Assembly: GCA_902826395.1 (NCBI GenBank)
Contig: CADEER010000001.1
Coordinates: forward strand, 33,129 to 97,128
DNA length: 64,000 nucleotides
Direction of reading: 5' to 3'
Origin: an uncultured bacterium
Lineage (GTDB): Bacteria > Desulfobacterota > Binatia > HRBIN30 > CADEER01
Shown here: positions 7,651 through 19,112 of the stretch, piece after piece
How the letters are laid out: the number at the start of each line of letters is the position of its first letter
Position numbering within the stretch: position 1 is the first letter of the stretch
The notes under the pieces: model-generated
Databases searched by the model: none
Seen by the model: the letters and a program-made list of their open reading frames with translations, nothing else
Told to the model about the DNA's origin: nothing
Position numbers and translations under genes: made by a program

Positions 7651-8727
7651 ATGGCGCTTCCACACCAGGAACAGCGTCTGCAGACGGTCTGTTTGCTGAT
7701 CTTGACCAGCTTGGCCGTCGCGCTGGCCCTTTATTGGCTCCGCTCGGCCATGGTTCCCTTCGTCTTGGCTCTTTTCTTCTCCTTTGCGCTGGCGCCTTTC
7801 GTCGACTTGCAAGTGCGCTACTTACGCCTTCCGAGCACCCTGGCCGTGACGGCAACACTGGTTCTCGGATTCTTCCTCCTGACCACCCTTGCCGCCGTTG
7901 TTTCCGCATCGGTCAGCGAGCTCACCGCCAACGCGGTCTCTTATCAGGAGCAGATCGAGAGACTCCCGCTGTATATCGACACGCTGCTGAGGAGTTGGGG
8001 GATTCGAACTCCGGAGGTGTTCAATCCGGTCGCGTTCATTCAGCCCGGCACCGTCGGCAGCATGGTAATCTCGACCACCAACGCGGTGCTCGGCGTCCTG
8101 TCGCAGGGCACGCTGGTGATGATCTTCATGTTTTTTCTGATGGCGGGCCGCACGGTCGATCCGGCGATGCCAGCCGGCGTCTGGGGCGAAATCGAGTTCA
8201 GCATCAAGCGCTACGTACTCACCAAGATGGTCACCTCAGGCGCCACCGGTGTCCTGGTTTGGTTGATTCTCACCAGCTTCGGCGTCGATCTCGCCGAAGT
8301 CTTCGGGCTCTTTGCATTCCTGCTGCACTTCATTCCCAACATCGGTTCAGTGATCGCGACCCTACTGCCACTGCCGGTGGTCCTGTTCGATCCCGACCTC
8401 AGCTCCACCTCCGCAACGCTGGCACTGTTGCTGCCGGCCGTCGTGCAGTTCACGATCGGCAACTTCGTCGAGCCGCGGCTGATGGGAACTTCGCTCGATC
8501 TCCATCCCGTCGCGATCCTCCTCGCCCTCGTGGTGTGGGGGGCACTGTGGGGCATCGTGGGCATGTTGCTCGCCACGCCGATTACGGCCGTTATGAAAAT
8601 CCTCGTCGAGAAGCTCGACCTCACCGCGCCGATGGGGGCCCTGATGGCCGGGCGCTTCGAAACCTACCCGCGGGCCGTCCCCACTCCGGTGCGGCGCGAA
8701 GACGACAAGAAAGACGCTGTCGGCTAG
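7651..8727 (+). CDS. AI-2E family transporter (PerM/YdiK-like permease)
   Basis: 358 residues from the ATG at 7651 (MALPHQEQRL); the frame is open upstream to 7414 but that part is not membrane-like. It shows the AI-2E-family layout: two hydrophobic helices near the N-terminus (LLILTSLAVALALYWL, MVPFVLALFFSFALAPFV), a further helix, a polar region of ~70 residues with a coiled-coil character, and then four to five helices including FLLHFIPNIGSVIATLLP and the signature GNFVEPRLMGTSLDLHPVAILLALVVWG. Family members are inner-membrane permeases; some export autoinducer-2 or act as Na+/H+ antiporters, so substrate is uncertain. A charged tail (RREDDKKDAVG) ends the protein. Convergent with the dockerin/cohesin protein gene 34 bp downstream. 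Confidence 0.85.
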   Translation: MALPHQEQRLQTVCLLILTSLAVALALYWLRSAMVPFVLALFFSFALAPFVDLQVRYLRLPSTLAVTATLVLGFFLLTTLAAVVSASVSELTANAVSYQEQIERLPLYIDTLLRSWGIRTPEVFNPVAFIQPGTVGSMVISTTNAVLGVLSQGTLVMIFMFFLMAGRTVDPAMPAGVWGEIEFSIKRYVLTKMVTSGATGVLVWLILTSFGVDLAEVFGLFAFLLHFIPNIGSVIATLLPLPVVLFDPDLSSTSATLALLLPAVVQFTIGNFVEPRLMGTSLDLHPVAILLALVVWGALWGIVGMLLATPITAVMKILVEKLDLTAPMGALMAGRFETYPRAVPTPVRREDDKKDAVG

Positions 8728-8761
8728 TCCGCGACGCCGCCCGCTTCTGTTCGCCAGCCGA

Positions 8762-10462
8762 TCACTCGCTCTCAACCGCGGCGTCGACGATCCGGATCGC
8801 CGGCTCGTTCACCCGCTGGCCCGGCCGAACGCGAAAGCGGAGGATCGCAATTGCCGCACGCCCGTCGATGTCTCCAGCGACCGCCAGGCGCAGACGGCCC
8901 GGCTTGCTCCGATTCTCGACCATCAACGCGTTTGGCGATGCGCCGCGCCGCGTTCGTCGCGCCGCCAAAGTTCCCTGGTCATAGGAAACCTCGAGTAGTA
9001 CACCGCTCGGCGCGTCGGCATCGACATACACTGGCATTTCGATTCTGCCTGAGCGCTGCCGCCGCGCACGGCCGAGGCGGACGGCACCACTGCTCCCAAC
9101 GCTCGATGACAGCGTCGCGCCACTACCCGATTGCCAATTGCCGGTACAATCACCGAACGGAATCGCATGAAAGGACTGCCCGGACGCGTTCGTCGACAAC
9201 GGATCGTAGTGGATCGCCCCCGCTCTGCAGAGGCCTCCCTCTGTCGACGGCTGCACCACGGTTTGGTGCGCTGCCGCCGCGGGGACGGGTACGAATGTCC
9301 ACTCCGAACCGCACCGCAAGTCCTCGGCGACCGGCAGTCGATCGATCAGTCCGACGGTGAGTTGGAGGATGCGCGTTGCATCGAGACTCGTCAGCGTTCC
9401 GTTGCCGGTGGCATCGCAGGCCAGGCGTTGGCGGCTGTCGAGGGACCGCATCTGTGCAACCGACTGGAGCACAAAGGCGGCATCGAGCGGGCTCACCCCG
9501 GCGCCGAGGCTGCCGTTCTTGCGCGGTTCGATCGCCACCGGTGCAGCCGGCAACTGATGGAGCGCGTATGTGCCTCCGACGCCACTCGACGCCGAGCGAC
9601 CCGACGCCTCCTCGACCGTCACGCCGACCACTGGTGCGCCGGACCGATAGTGCGTGATGGACCCTGCGACCGAGAACGATCCCGACAGAGTCGGCGTCGG
9701 GGTGGGCGTCGGCGCCGCGGTTCCAACGCGTATGACGATCTCGTGTGCCGGACCGAGATTGCCCTGCGTGTCGCGGAGCTGGATCTGGGCGACCGTGTCG
9801 CCGTCAGCGAACTCGGCAGACTCCGGCACTTGAAAGCAGAATTGCGTGATGGTGTCGCTATCGATCGTGGAGAAGTCGCCGAAGCGGTTGCGCGTGCAGG
9901 CGGACGCGGCCGGCACCCATTCGAAGCGGCAGGCGGCGTCGATCAATGCGTTGGTGAGCTGAGTCTCATTGAGACCCACTGCGGCCGGCACGCCGCCCAC
10001 CTGGTTCGTGCCGCACTCGACGAAGCTACTCCTGTTGCCGATTCCGCGATCGAAGCGGACTTGCAGCCCCGGTCTGGCGAACGCTCCGAGCGGCTCGATG
10101 GACTCGCCGCGACGCGTGCCGCTCACCGAGGGCGGCCGCAGCGACAAACCGTGCCCGCCCTCGACGACGAAGAGAAATCGACCGGCGGCGCGCTGGAAGA
10201 CCTGCCTGCCGAGCTGATCGACATGCGGAGTGGGAGTCGGGGTCAGCCTGCAGTCAAAGCGGCAGCAGCCCGGACATCCGTCCTGCGGAATTGCGCCAGC
10301 GTAGGTAACGATTGGCCCGGTCTGCGAGGCAACCGGTGATGCGAGCGATACAATCGCCAGCGCCGCACGCACAGCTAGACGCGCGACCACCCCCTGGCGA
10401 CGCCATGGCGACACCGCGAGCCCGACCACGGGGCGGCCCGAATCTTTCCGATCGAGCAACAT
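8762..10462 (-). CDS. Secreted multidomain protein: four-Cys module, CarboxypepD_reg-like, dockerin-like and cohesin-like domains
   Basis: About 566 residues from the ATG at 10462, chosen because a signal-peptide-like stretch follows (VVARLAVRAALAIVSLASPVASQ). Mature order: a ~200-residue module (bases ~9715-10318) beginning GPIVTYAG with conserved cysteines EC...DAACRF...SACTRN...TQFCFQV, homologous to the end of the Thr-rich protein at 4498; a TPTPTPT linker; a CarboxypepD_reg-like beta-sandwich (GSITHYRSGAPVVGVTVE, GTYALHQLP); a dockerin-type-I-like pair (LDAAFVLQSVAQ, then DATGNGTLTSLDATRILQL); a Ser/Gly-rich stretch; and a C-terminal cohesin-like region (MPVYVDADAPSGVLLEVSYD, GRLRLAVAGDI, AILRFRV). 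Having both dockerin-like and cohesin-like parts suggests self-assembly or binding to other dockerin proteins such as those at 4498 and 29723. No catalytic motif found. Confidence 0.75.
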   Translation of the reverse strand: MLLDRKDSGRPVVGLAVSPWRRQGVVARLAVRAALAIVSLASPVASQTGPIVTYAGAIPQDGCPGCCRFDCRLTPTPTPHVDQLGRQVFQRAAGRFLFVVEGGHGLSLRPPSVSGTRRGESIEPLGAFARPGLQVRFDRGIGNRSSFVECGTNQVGGVPAAVGLNETQLTNALIDAACRFEWVPAASACTRNRFGDFSTIDSDTITQFCFQVPESAEFADGDTVAQIQLRDTQGNLGPAHEIVIRVGTAAPTPTPTPTLSGSFSVAGSITHYRSGAPVVGVTVEEASGRSASSGVGGTYALHQLPAAPVAIEPRKNGSLGAGVSPLDAAFVLQSVAQMRSLDSRQRLACDATGNGTLTSLDATRILQLTVGLIDRLPVAEDLRCGSEWTFVPVPAAAAHQTVVQPSTEGGLCRAGAIHYDPLSTNASGQSFHAIPFGDCTGNWQSGSGATLSSSVGSSGAVRLGRARRQRSGRIEMPVYVDADAPSGVLLEVSYDQGTLAARRTRRGASPNALMVENRSKPGRLRLAVAGDIDGRAAIAILRFRVRPGQRVNEPAIRIVDAAVESE

Positions 10463-10601
10463 CGCTAGATGAATGGACGGCAGAGAGCGTCCGTTTGCTG
10501 CATCGCTCCCGCGCTGCCCGCAGCCTCGCACCGCCGCCGCCGCGAAGACAAGGAAATTCGCTAGAGCGCACACCCCGGATGGTGAGCCCCGAGTTTTTGC
10601 G

Positions 10602-13340
<2,739 letters not shown>

Positions 13341-13409
13341 CGTTTCCGTCTCCCATCTCCAATGCAGTTACCCAGCCCAAATCGCCCCACACACCCACTT
13401 CGTGCCCTC

Positions 13410-14216
13410 TCAGCCCCCGCGCTCGAGACGGCGCTTCGTGAATTCGTCATCGTCCAGCCCGAGGTTGAACTCCAGCGCTTCGACGGTGGCGACAGTGTGA
13501 CTGCCCGCCTTGGCATCGACCATCTCCAACCTGTGTGGGGCTGGGATGCCGGAGACATCGCGAATCTCCGAGACCAAGAGGGTCTTGCGCAGGGCACCGT
13601 CCTTCTCGAGGAAGTCGTAGCGGTAGACGATCGAATCTTCGCGGCCAATCCAGATCCGGACAGCGTCATAGCTGACGTCCTGCGAATCGGCCGGGTCGAG
13701 CTGAATGACCGTGCACGGCGTGCCTTCGATCGATTCCTCGCGCAGCAGCTGACTACTTGCGTCGGCCGGCGTCCAGCTCACGACGTCCATCATCAACCCC
13801 AGATCTTCGTAGCTGAAGTCGGTGCCGACGAAACTCTCTTTCTTGCGCGAACCCGTGATCTGGCGAACTCGCTTCGTGGTCGGCAGATAGAGCCACTGCG
13901 AGTCCGGCCCTCGCGGGTCGACCCATTGCAGGAATCCGACACCGCGCGCCTGCGCGGGCTCGCGAAAGATGAGTGCGGTGCGACTGCTGTCATCCGGATA
14001 GCGTTTGGTCCACATCTCGAGTCGCCGATCGCGACGCCCGCCGCGACGGTCGAAGATCTCGAGCGACAGGACTTGGTGCCGATCTGACCAATGCCGCGTC
14101 GTGCGGCTCAATTCCCCGGCCCGATCGAGAATTTCGCGGGCGGCTGGATCGTCCGTCGCGCCACCGACAGCGATCGGCAGGCAGAGTGCGGCAAGAAGCA
14201 GAAAGAACAGTGGCAT
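13410..14216 (-). CDS. Outer-membrane lipoprotein-sorting (LolA-like) protein
   Basis: 268 residues from the ATG at 14216 (a GTG at 14258 would lengthen the N-terminus before the signal peptide). Signal peptide MPLFFLLLAALCLPIAVGG, then a LolA-like beta-rich domain: DRRLEMWTKRYPDDSSRTALIFREPAQARGVGFLQW in parts, WLYLPTTKRVRQI, and FVGTDFSYEDL. This is the group often annotated as outer membrane lipoprotein-sorting protein and found near RND exporters, rather than the canonical LolA that serves LolCDE. Probably periplasmic and binds lipid or lipoprotein. No exporter gene is adjacent here; it sits between pgsA and acnA. Confidence is good for family, low for partner. Confidence 0.85.
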   Translation of the reverse strand: MPLFFLLLAALCLPIAVGGATDDPAAREILDRAGELSRTTRHWSDRHQVLSLEIFDRRGGRRDRRLEMWTKRYPDDSSRTALIFREPAQARGVGFLQWVDPRGPDSQWLYLPTTKRVRQITGSRKKESFVGTDFSYEDLGLMMDVVSWTPADASSQLLREESIEGTPCTVIQLDPADSQDVSYDAVRIWIGREDSIVYRYDFLEKDGALRKTLLVSEIRDVSGIPAPHRLEMVDAKAGSHTVATVEALEFNLGLDDDEFTKRRLERGG

Positions 14217-14275
14217 AAGGCGACTCGACCGGTAGCGCGGCGGGCGCCGAACGGGCACCCGGGTCGCCGGTCGCT

Positions 14276-14896
14276 TCAGACGCCGAAGTTACCGCGCCTC
14301 TGATGCCACAGCAACCCGCGGTAGACGTATTGGACGCCAGAGCCTGCGGTAACCGCTGCCGTCAGGGTCTGCATGGAATAGTTGAACCAGCGCAGTGGCA
14401 AGTCCGGCCTCGCCTCGCCGACCAACGCAAAGCCTAGCGTGAAGAGTTGGACGAACGTCGTCATCTTGCCGAGCCGGCTCGGGTCAATCGACATCCATTC
14501 GTGATCGACAACGAAGACCGCGACGTAGCCGACCATGAGGATCACGTCGCGCATGATCACCAACACGACCAGCCAGCCCGGCACATGGCCACCGACGGCA
14601 AGCACGGCGAACGAGCTCAGCAGCAGTAGCTTGTCGGCCATCGGATCGAGCAACGCACCGAGCTCGGAGTGCGACTGGTTGATGCGCGCTACGGCACCAT
14701 CGACTACATCGGTGATCCCGGCCCCTACGAGTAGGATGAACGCCAGCGCGTAGTCGCCCTTGGCGAGGACCGCCAGCACGACCGGGATCACGATGATCCG
14801 CAGCAGCGTCAGGAAGTTCGGCAGGGTCAGCACGTCAGGCGCCACGAAACCCAGCCGACCGCGGGGTTGGAATCGCGGTCTTTCATTACACCCCAT
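14276..14896 (-). CDS. pgsA: CDP-alcohol phosphatidyltransferase (PgsA-like)
   Basis: 206 residues from the ATG at 14896; a GTG at 14905 and internal GTGs just before the family start LTLPNFLTLLRII are alternatives. The complete catalytic signature D-x2-DG-x2-AR-x8-G-x3-D-x3-D is present as DVVDGAVAR...LGALLDPMADK. Several membrane helices follow (LLLLSSFAVLAVGG, GWLVVLVIMRDVILMVGYVAVFV). The enzyme type transfers a phosphatidyl group from CDP-diacylglycerol to an alcohol, most likely glycerol-3-phosphate for phosphatidylglycerol synthesis; a cardiolipin or inositol-type activity cannot be excluded by eye. Lies 75 bp downstream of hflX on the same strand. Confidence 0.88.
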   Translation of the reverse strand: MGCNERPRFQPRGRLGFVAPDVLTLPNFLTLLRIIVIPVVLAVLAKGDYALAFILLVGAGITDVVDGAVARINQSHSELGALLDPMADKLLLLSSFAVLAVGGHVPGWLVVLVIMRDVILMVGYVAVFVVDHEWMSIDPSRLGKMTTFVQLFTLGFALVGEARPDLPLRWFNYSMQTLTAAVTAGSGVQYVYRGLLWHQRRGNFGV

Positions 14897-14971
14897 CTGC
14901 CCCACCGGCTCGCCCTGCCGGGTGACGATGACGCAGCGACAAGTGCATCTCGCTCCAGGTCGACCGGCGCC

Positions 14972-16237
14972 CTAGCCGGCGAGCTCCTTGCGAATCCGGC
15001 CGGCGACGACCGGCGGAACCAGCGCCGTCACCCGATAGAGATCGGCGCCATCCTCGAACACCTCTTCGACGACGCGGCCACTGCGGTGCAAAACGGCGAT
15101 CAGGTCGCTGCGCCCGACGGGGATCCTCACCTGGAGTCGTTCCTGCTCGATCGCCAACAGGGACGCTATCTGGCCCAGCAGAACATCGATTCCCGCTCCG
15201 GTAAGCGCCGAGATGTCGCAGCTCGGCCCGTCGACGCGCGGCCGCCCTACGGACGGCGCCGGTATGTCGGCTTTGTTGAACACCGTGATCCGAGGTATGC
15301 CGTCGGCTTCGAGCTCGGCGAGTACCGCATCGACCACGTTCATGTGTTCCAAGGCCCGCTCGCGCGAAACGTCGACGACGTGCAGCAGCAAGCTGGCATT
15401 CCTCACTTCTTCCAACGTGCTCTTGAAGGCGTCGACGAAGCCGTGCGGCAGCTTCTGAATGAAGCCGACCGTATCCACCAGAAGCGCGTCCGCGCCGTCC
15501 GGCAACCGCAGCAGCCGCACCGTCGGATCGAGCGTAGCGAACAGCTTGTCCTCGACCAGCACTCCCGCATCGGTCAGGCGATTCATCAGTGTCGACTTGC
15601 CCGCATTGGTGTAGCCGACCAGTGCGACAATCGGATACGGCACGCTGGCACGCTTGCCCCGGTGCAGGGCACGCGTGCGGCTGACCTGATCGAGGCGACG
15701 TTGTAGCAGCGCTACTCGCTCGCGAGCTCGCCGCCGATCGACCTCGAGCTGCGTCTCACCAGGCCCGCGCGTGCCGACGCCGCCGCCGCGTTGTCGAGAC
15801 AAGTGCAGCCACTGCCGGGTCAGCCGTGGCATCAGATACTGCAGCTGCGCCAATTCGACCTGCAGCTTGCCTTCCTGGGACGTCGCGCGCTGCGCAAAAA
15901 TGTCGAGGATGAGTTGAGTCCGGTCCACGACTTTGACGCCGAACTGTTGCTCGAGATTGCGCTGCTGGACCGCCGACAACTCATCGTCGAACAGAACAGT
16001 ATTGGCACCCAGAGTCTTGGCGAGCGCTGCTATCTCTTCCACCTTGCCCGAGCCGATCAGTGTCCGCGGGTGGGGACGCTTGACCGTCTGCATCGCGGTG
16101 CCGACGACCTCGATGCCGGCAGTCGCCGCCAAGCTCGCCAGTTCGCGCAGCGACTCATCAGCGTCGAGCGCGCCCGGCGACTGCCGCTGCACCGCGACGA
16201 GGACGGCCCGCTCTGTCGTTTTCGACGTTTCCAGCAA
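14972..16237 (-). CDS. hflX: GTPase HflX
   Basis: 421 residues. The only usable start is TTG at 16237, because an in-frame TAG lies two codons upstream. The N-terminal HflX domain has the hallmark HPRTLIGSGKVEEIA and VLFDDELSAVQQRNLE. Then comes a coiled-coil linker with GGGVGTRGPGETQLEVDRR, and the G domain: GYTNAGKSTLMNRL (G1), DTVGFIQKLPHGFVDAFKST (G3), and FNKADIP (G4). HflX is a ribosome-associated GTPase that splits stalled or stressed 70S ribosomes. It heads the hflX-pgsA-lolA-like-acnA run; 156 bp separate it from the TonB cluster. The upstream interval contains a possible hairpin (around 16320-16354) but no T-run, so I do not call a terminator. Confidence 0.95.
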   Translation of the reverse strand: MLETSKTTERAVLVAVQRQSPGALDADESLRELASLAATAGIEVVGTAMQTVKRPHPRTLIGSGKVEEIAALAKTLGANTVLFDDELSAVQQRNLEQQFGVKVVDRTQLILDIFAQRATSQEGKLQVELAQLQYLMPRLTRQWLHLSRQRGGGVGTRGPGETQLEVDRRRARERVALLQRRLDQVSRTRALHRGKRASVPYPIVALVGYTNAGKSTLMNRLTDAGVLVEDKLFATLDPTVRLLRLPDGADALLVDTVGFIQKLPHGFVDAFKSTLEEVRNASLLLHVVDVSRERALEHMNVVDAVLAELEADGIPRITVFNKADIPAPSVGRPRVDGPSCDISALTGAGIDVLLGQIASLLAIEQERLQVRIPVGRSDLIAVLHRSGRVVEEVFEDGADLYRVTALVPPVVAGRIRKELAG

Positions 16238-16393
16238 CTGGAACTACCAATCCACTTAGCCGCGACCCCGTCAAGGGAGGCTCACCCCGCCTGGGCGGAC
16301 ATTCGTGGATCGGGCGCCTGTTTGTATCAGCGGTCGTCGGTGACGATCACAAACAGCGGTAGACGCGGCAGCGACGATTACGGCCACCTCATT

Positions 16394-17644
16394 TTATGCG
16401 TCGCCCTCTAGTTCCGTATCGATTTGCCGGACCCAGCCGTCAGCTTGGCTCCGAGTCTCGCTGTGCGCCCGTGCGCGTTCGAACCACGACCGCGCATCGC
16501 GCACCTTCTTCTCGTTGTACAGCGCGATCCCCATCAGCATCTTCGCGCTGCCAGGCCGCTTCAGGTTGCCTTTGCTCATGGCGCGCTCCAGCGCTGCGAC
16601 CGCCTTACCCCATTCCTCACGCTGCACGTGAACTTCGGCAAGGCGAACGAACGGATCTCCGTTGTCGGAGGCCTCCCCCGCGCGCTCGAGCCACTCGATC
16701 GCCTTCCCGTACTCGTGCGCGGCGATCCAGAAGTTTCCGGCCAACTCGTAGTTCTTCGTGCTCGCGGGCACCTGCTTCCGATCGAGCGCCTCCGAAAGAA
16801 TTCGCGCGGCCCGGTACGGGATCCCCTCGTGGGCGAGTAGCTCGACCAGCCGCTGGATCTCGTCGCCAGTCGTCAGGAACCCGGCGGTGTGGGCGAGCTG
16901 GAGCATGGCCGTCGCGGTGTCGTACTTGTCCATCGAAAGCGCAACCGACGCCGCTTGCATCCAATAGACCTTGTTGTCGGGTAACCGCTCAATCAGCCGC
17001 AGCAAAGTCGGATAGGCCAGGCTGTACTCCTCGCGCTGCGCGCGAATGGCAAGAAGTAGCTGCAGCCAGGACTCCTGCACCTTGTCGCCCGCCAGATCGA
17101 CCGCCTTCTGAGCAGGGGTGACCGCGGCGTCGTAGTTGCCGAGCTGATAGTACGCGGCCGCCAGCGTGTAGTAGGCAGAGGAGTTCGGCTTCGGCTCGCT
17201 GGCGAACCATGCCTCCAAAGCCTTCACGCCCTCGGCCCACTTCTCCTCGACGATGAGGAGCTTCGCGATCTGAAAGCGGGTCGCGGACATTTCCTGGTCG
17301 TTCAAGCCGCCCGACGAAAGCGCCTTCTCGAGATGTTGACGCGCCGAGGAGTACTTCTCCTCCATCTGATCGATGGCGGCGAACAGCTGCTCGACCCGAC
17401 TCTTCTCGTAGGGAGACGCCCGGTCCAGGTTGATCGATTCGAGGGTCGACCGAGCTGCACCGGTCTTGCCTGCCTCGAGCTCTTCGATCGCCTTGTTGAG
17501 CCGCTTGCCCGTGCGGGGATCGAGAGGCGGTGCTTTCGCCTCCTTCTTGTCCTTCTCTCTGGCGTAAGCCACGGACGAGAGAACGCACGGCGAATAGCAG
17601 GCCAGCGCAAACATCACGGACAAAATTCGAAAAAAGCGCATCAT
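16394..17644 (-). CDS. TonB-associated tetratricopeptide repeat protein
   Basis: 416 residues; ATG at 17644 overlaps the tonB stop (ATGA), indicating translational coupling. Signal peptide MMRFFRILSVMFALACYSPC..., then a charged linker and about eight TPR-like helix pairs, e.g. SSAYYTLAAAYYQLGNYDAAVTPAQKAV in parts, NFWIAAHEYGKAIEWLERA and RLAEVHVQREEWGKAVAALERA. Periplasmic TPR proteins of this sort close the TonB2-type clusters of marine gammaproteobacteria and are thought to support assembly of the energy-transduction complex or contact with receptors. No lipobox cysteine is clear. Last gene of the seven-gene cluster. Confidence 0.85.
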   Translation of the reverse strand: MMRFFRILSVMFALACYSPCVLSSVAYAREKDKKEAKAPPLDPRTGKRLNKAIEELEAGKTGAARSTLESINLDRASPYEKSRVEQLFAAIDQMEEKYSSARQHLEKALSSGGLNDQEMSATRFQIAKLLIVEEKWAEGVKALEAWFASEPKPNSSAYYTLAAAYYQLGNYDAAVTPAQKAVDLAGDKVQESWLQLLLAIRAQREEYSLAYPTLLRLIERLPDNKVYWMQAASVALSMDKYDTATAMLQLAHTAGFLTTGDEIQRLVELLAHEGIPYRAARILSEALDRKQVPASTKNYELAGNFWIAAHEYGKAIEWLERAGEASDNGDPFVRLAEVHVQREEWGKAVAALERAMSKGNLKRPGSAKMLMGIALYNEKKVRDARSWFERARAHSETRSQADGWVRQIDTELEGDA

Positions 17645-18288
17645 TCGGCAATAGCGAAGCTGATCAGGACTTGAACACCGCGGCGATCGGTAGCCATACC
17701 GGATTCGACTCTAGGGTTATACTTCCACGACTCGACTGCCTTTACGGCCGCCGCGTCGAACACTCGCTCGGGGTCGGCCTTCACGGCGCGCACATCAGCC
17801 GTCGTGCCGGCAGCCGTGATCGTGAATTCCACCAGCACCCACCCTTGGACGCCGCGCGCCAGCGCGCGCGGTGGGTACACGGGCTCGACGCGTACCAGCG
17901 GCATCTCCTCGCGATCCGAGCCGCCCGCACTCACGGCCATCGGGCCGCCGAGAATCCCCTTTACGTCGACGGTGACGCCGGAACCCAGTCCGATCGCGAT
18001 CGGCCCCGCACTCGGCTCGAAGCCGGAGACACCGGATTCGGTGGACACCTTCGACGTCGACGCCATCGCCTGGATCGGCTTCTCCGGCTCGGGCTTCTGC
18101 CGCTTGATCGTCTTCGCCTCCGAGTCGCGGCGCACGCGACTGAATTCAATGCGCATCGCCTTCTGTTGCTCTACGTGCTCGACTTTCATGCTGGTCAACG
18201 TCGAGAGGAACCAGAACACCGCACTGGTGAATCCCAGAGCGAGCAAGAAAGAAACCGGAAAGCGCACTGCCGCATTCACCGGCCTCAC
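17641..18288 (-). CDS. tonB: TonB2-type energy-transducing protein
   Basis: 215 residues from a GTG at 18288 that overlaps the upstream exbD stop (GTGA). One N-terminal membrane anchor (PVSFLLALGFTSAVFWFLST), a short Lys/Pro/Glu spacer (KRQKPEPEKP) rather than the long proline arm of classical TonB, and a TonB C-terminal domain with PVYPPRALARGVQGWVLVEFTI in parts, AAAVKAVESWKYNP and a final strand RGVQVLISFAI. The short spacer matches the TonB2 group, which works with TtpC-like proteins. Couples the inner-membrane proton gradient to outer-membrane TonB-dependent transport. No receptor gene lies in this window. Confidence 0.92.
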   Translation of the reverse strand: MRPVNAAVRFPVSFLLALGFTSAVFWFLSTLTSMKVEHVEQQKAMRIEFSRVRRDSEAKTIKRQKPEPEKPIQAMASTSKVSTESGVSGFEPSAGPIAIGLGSGVTVDVKGILGGPMAVSAGGSDREEMPLVRVEPVYPPRALARGVQGWVLVEFTITAAGTTADVRAVKADPERVFDAAAVKAVESWKYNPRVESGMATDRRGVQVLISFAIAE

Positions 18289-18698
18289 TCCTCGCCCGTC
18301 GACTCGGCACCGATGGCGATCTCATTGATGCCAGCGAGCTTCACTTCGTCCATGATCTTCGCAACGAGCCCGGCGCGCGCAGACTTGTCCGCAACGATCA
18401 CGGCGCTGTCCTCCGGTCGCTCGACGTGCATGCGCTCGATGATGGCACGCACTTCGCGCAGGTCGACTTGCTGTCGATCGATCCAGATGTCTCCATTGTC
18501 ACGCAGAGCGATCAGGATGTTACCCGATTCTCGATACACAGCCGTCTCGGCCTTGGGCCGGACCACGGTCATGCCGGGATCCTTCACGAACGAGGTCGTG
18601 ATGATGAAGAAGATCAAGAGGTTCAGTACGAAATCGAGCATCGGCGCGAGATCGATGGGCTGCTCCTCGCCGTCCTCAGAACTGTGTCGCGCTCTCAT
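18285..18698 (-). CDS. exbD: ExbD/TolR family protein (second copy)
   Basis: 137 residues, ATG at 18698, starting 4 bp after the other exbD stop and overlapping tonB by 4 bp. Single N-terminal membrane helix IDLAPMLDFVLNLLIFFIITTSF with the conserved proton-path aspartate in MLDFVL; periplasmic domain with IALRDNGDIWIDRQQVDL and AVIVADKSARAGLVAKIMDEVKLAG in parts. Works with ExbB to form the proton-driven motor that energises TonB. Two different ExbD genes occur side by side; the other (18703-19107) has a Gly-rich insert. They may form heterodimers within the ExbB pentamer pore. Confidence 0.92.
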   Translation of the reverse strand: MRARHSSEDGEEQPIDLAPMLDFVLNLLIFFIITTSFVKDPGMTVVRPKAETAVYRESGNILIALRDNGDIWIDRQQVDLREVRAIIERMHVERPEDSAVIVADKSARAGLVAKIMDEVKLAGINEIAIGAESTGEE

Positions 18699-18702
18699 AG
18701 GG

Positions 18703-19107
18703 CTAGTTCGTACCGAAGGTGACGTCGTAGACCCCGGCGAGATGGACCTGATCGACGATCTCGACCAGCAATCCCGCGGTGGCGTCCTGGTCGGCCGCTA
18801 CGAGCACGCCGCTCTTCGGGCTCGCCGCGCGCAATCGCTCGATATTCGCGCGCACCGCACGCAGGTCGACGACGCGGCCATCGATCCAGATCTCGCCCTC
18901 GGGCATGACGCTCACGACGATGCTCGGCGCGCCACCGCCGCCCGAGGTGGCACCACCAGCGCGATTCACGCTGACTCCCATCTCCTTCACGAACACTGCC
19001 GTGATGATGAAGAAGATCAGCAGGTTCATGACGAAATCCAGCATCGGCGCCAGGTCGATCCCGTGGCTGTCGTCGCTGTGTCGTCGTGTGTGCCGGCGTC
19101 GCCGCAT
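18703..19107 (-). CDS. exbD: ExbD/TolR family protein (first copy)
   Basis: 134 residues from the ATG at 19107, 5 bp after the exbB stop. An open frame runs further upstream, inside exbB, but it is not ExbD-like. Arg-rich N-terminus (MRRRRHTRRHSD), membrane helix IDLAPMLDFVMNLLIFFIITAVF with the conserved aspartate, then a short GGATSGGGGA loop and the periplasmic TolR/ExbD fold (IVVSVMPEGEIWIDGRVVDL, VLVAADQDATAGLLVEIVDQ). Proton-channel partner of ExbB. It shares the membrane helix almost exactly with the second ExbD, consistent with a tandem duplication. Confidence 0.92.
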   Translation of the reverse strand: MRRRRHTRRHSDDSHGIDLAPMLDFVMNLLIFFIITAVFVKEMGVSVNRAGGATSGGGGAPSIVVSVMPEGEIWIDGRVVDLRAVRANIERLRAASPKSGVLVAADQDATAGLLVEIVDQVHLAGVYDVTFGTN

Positions 19108-19112
19108 CTGCC

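Noticed and set aside
16320..16354. Hairpin between hflX and the TPR gene as a terminator
   Set aside because: Outer arms GTTTGT/ACAAAC pair only with large internal loops and there is no T-run.
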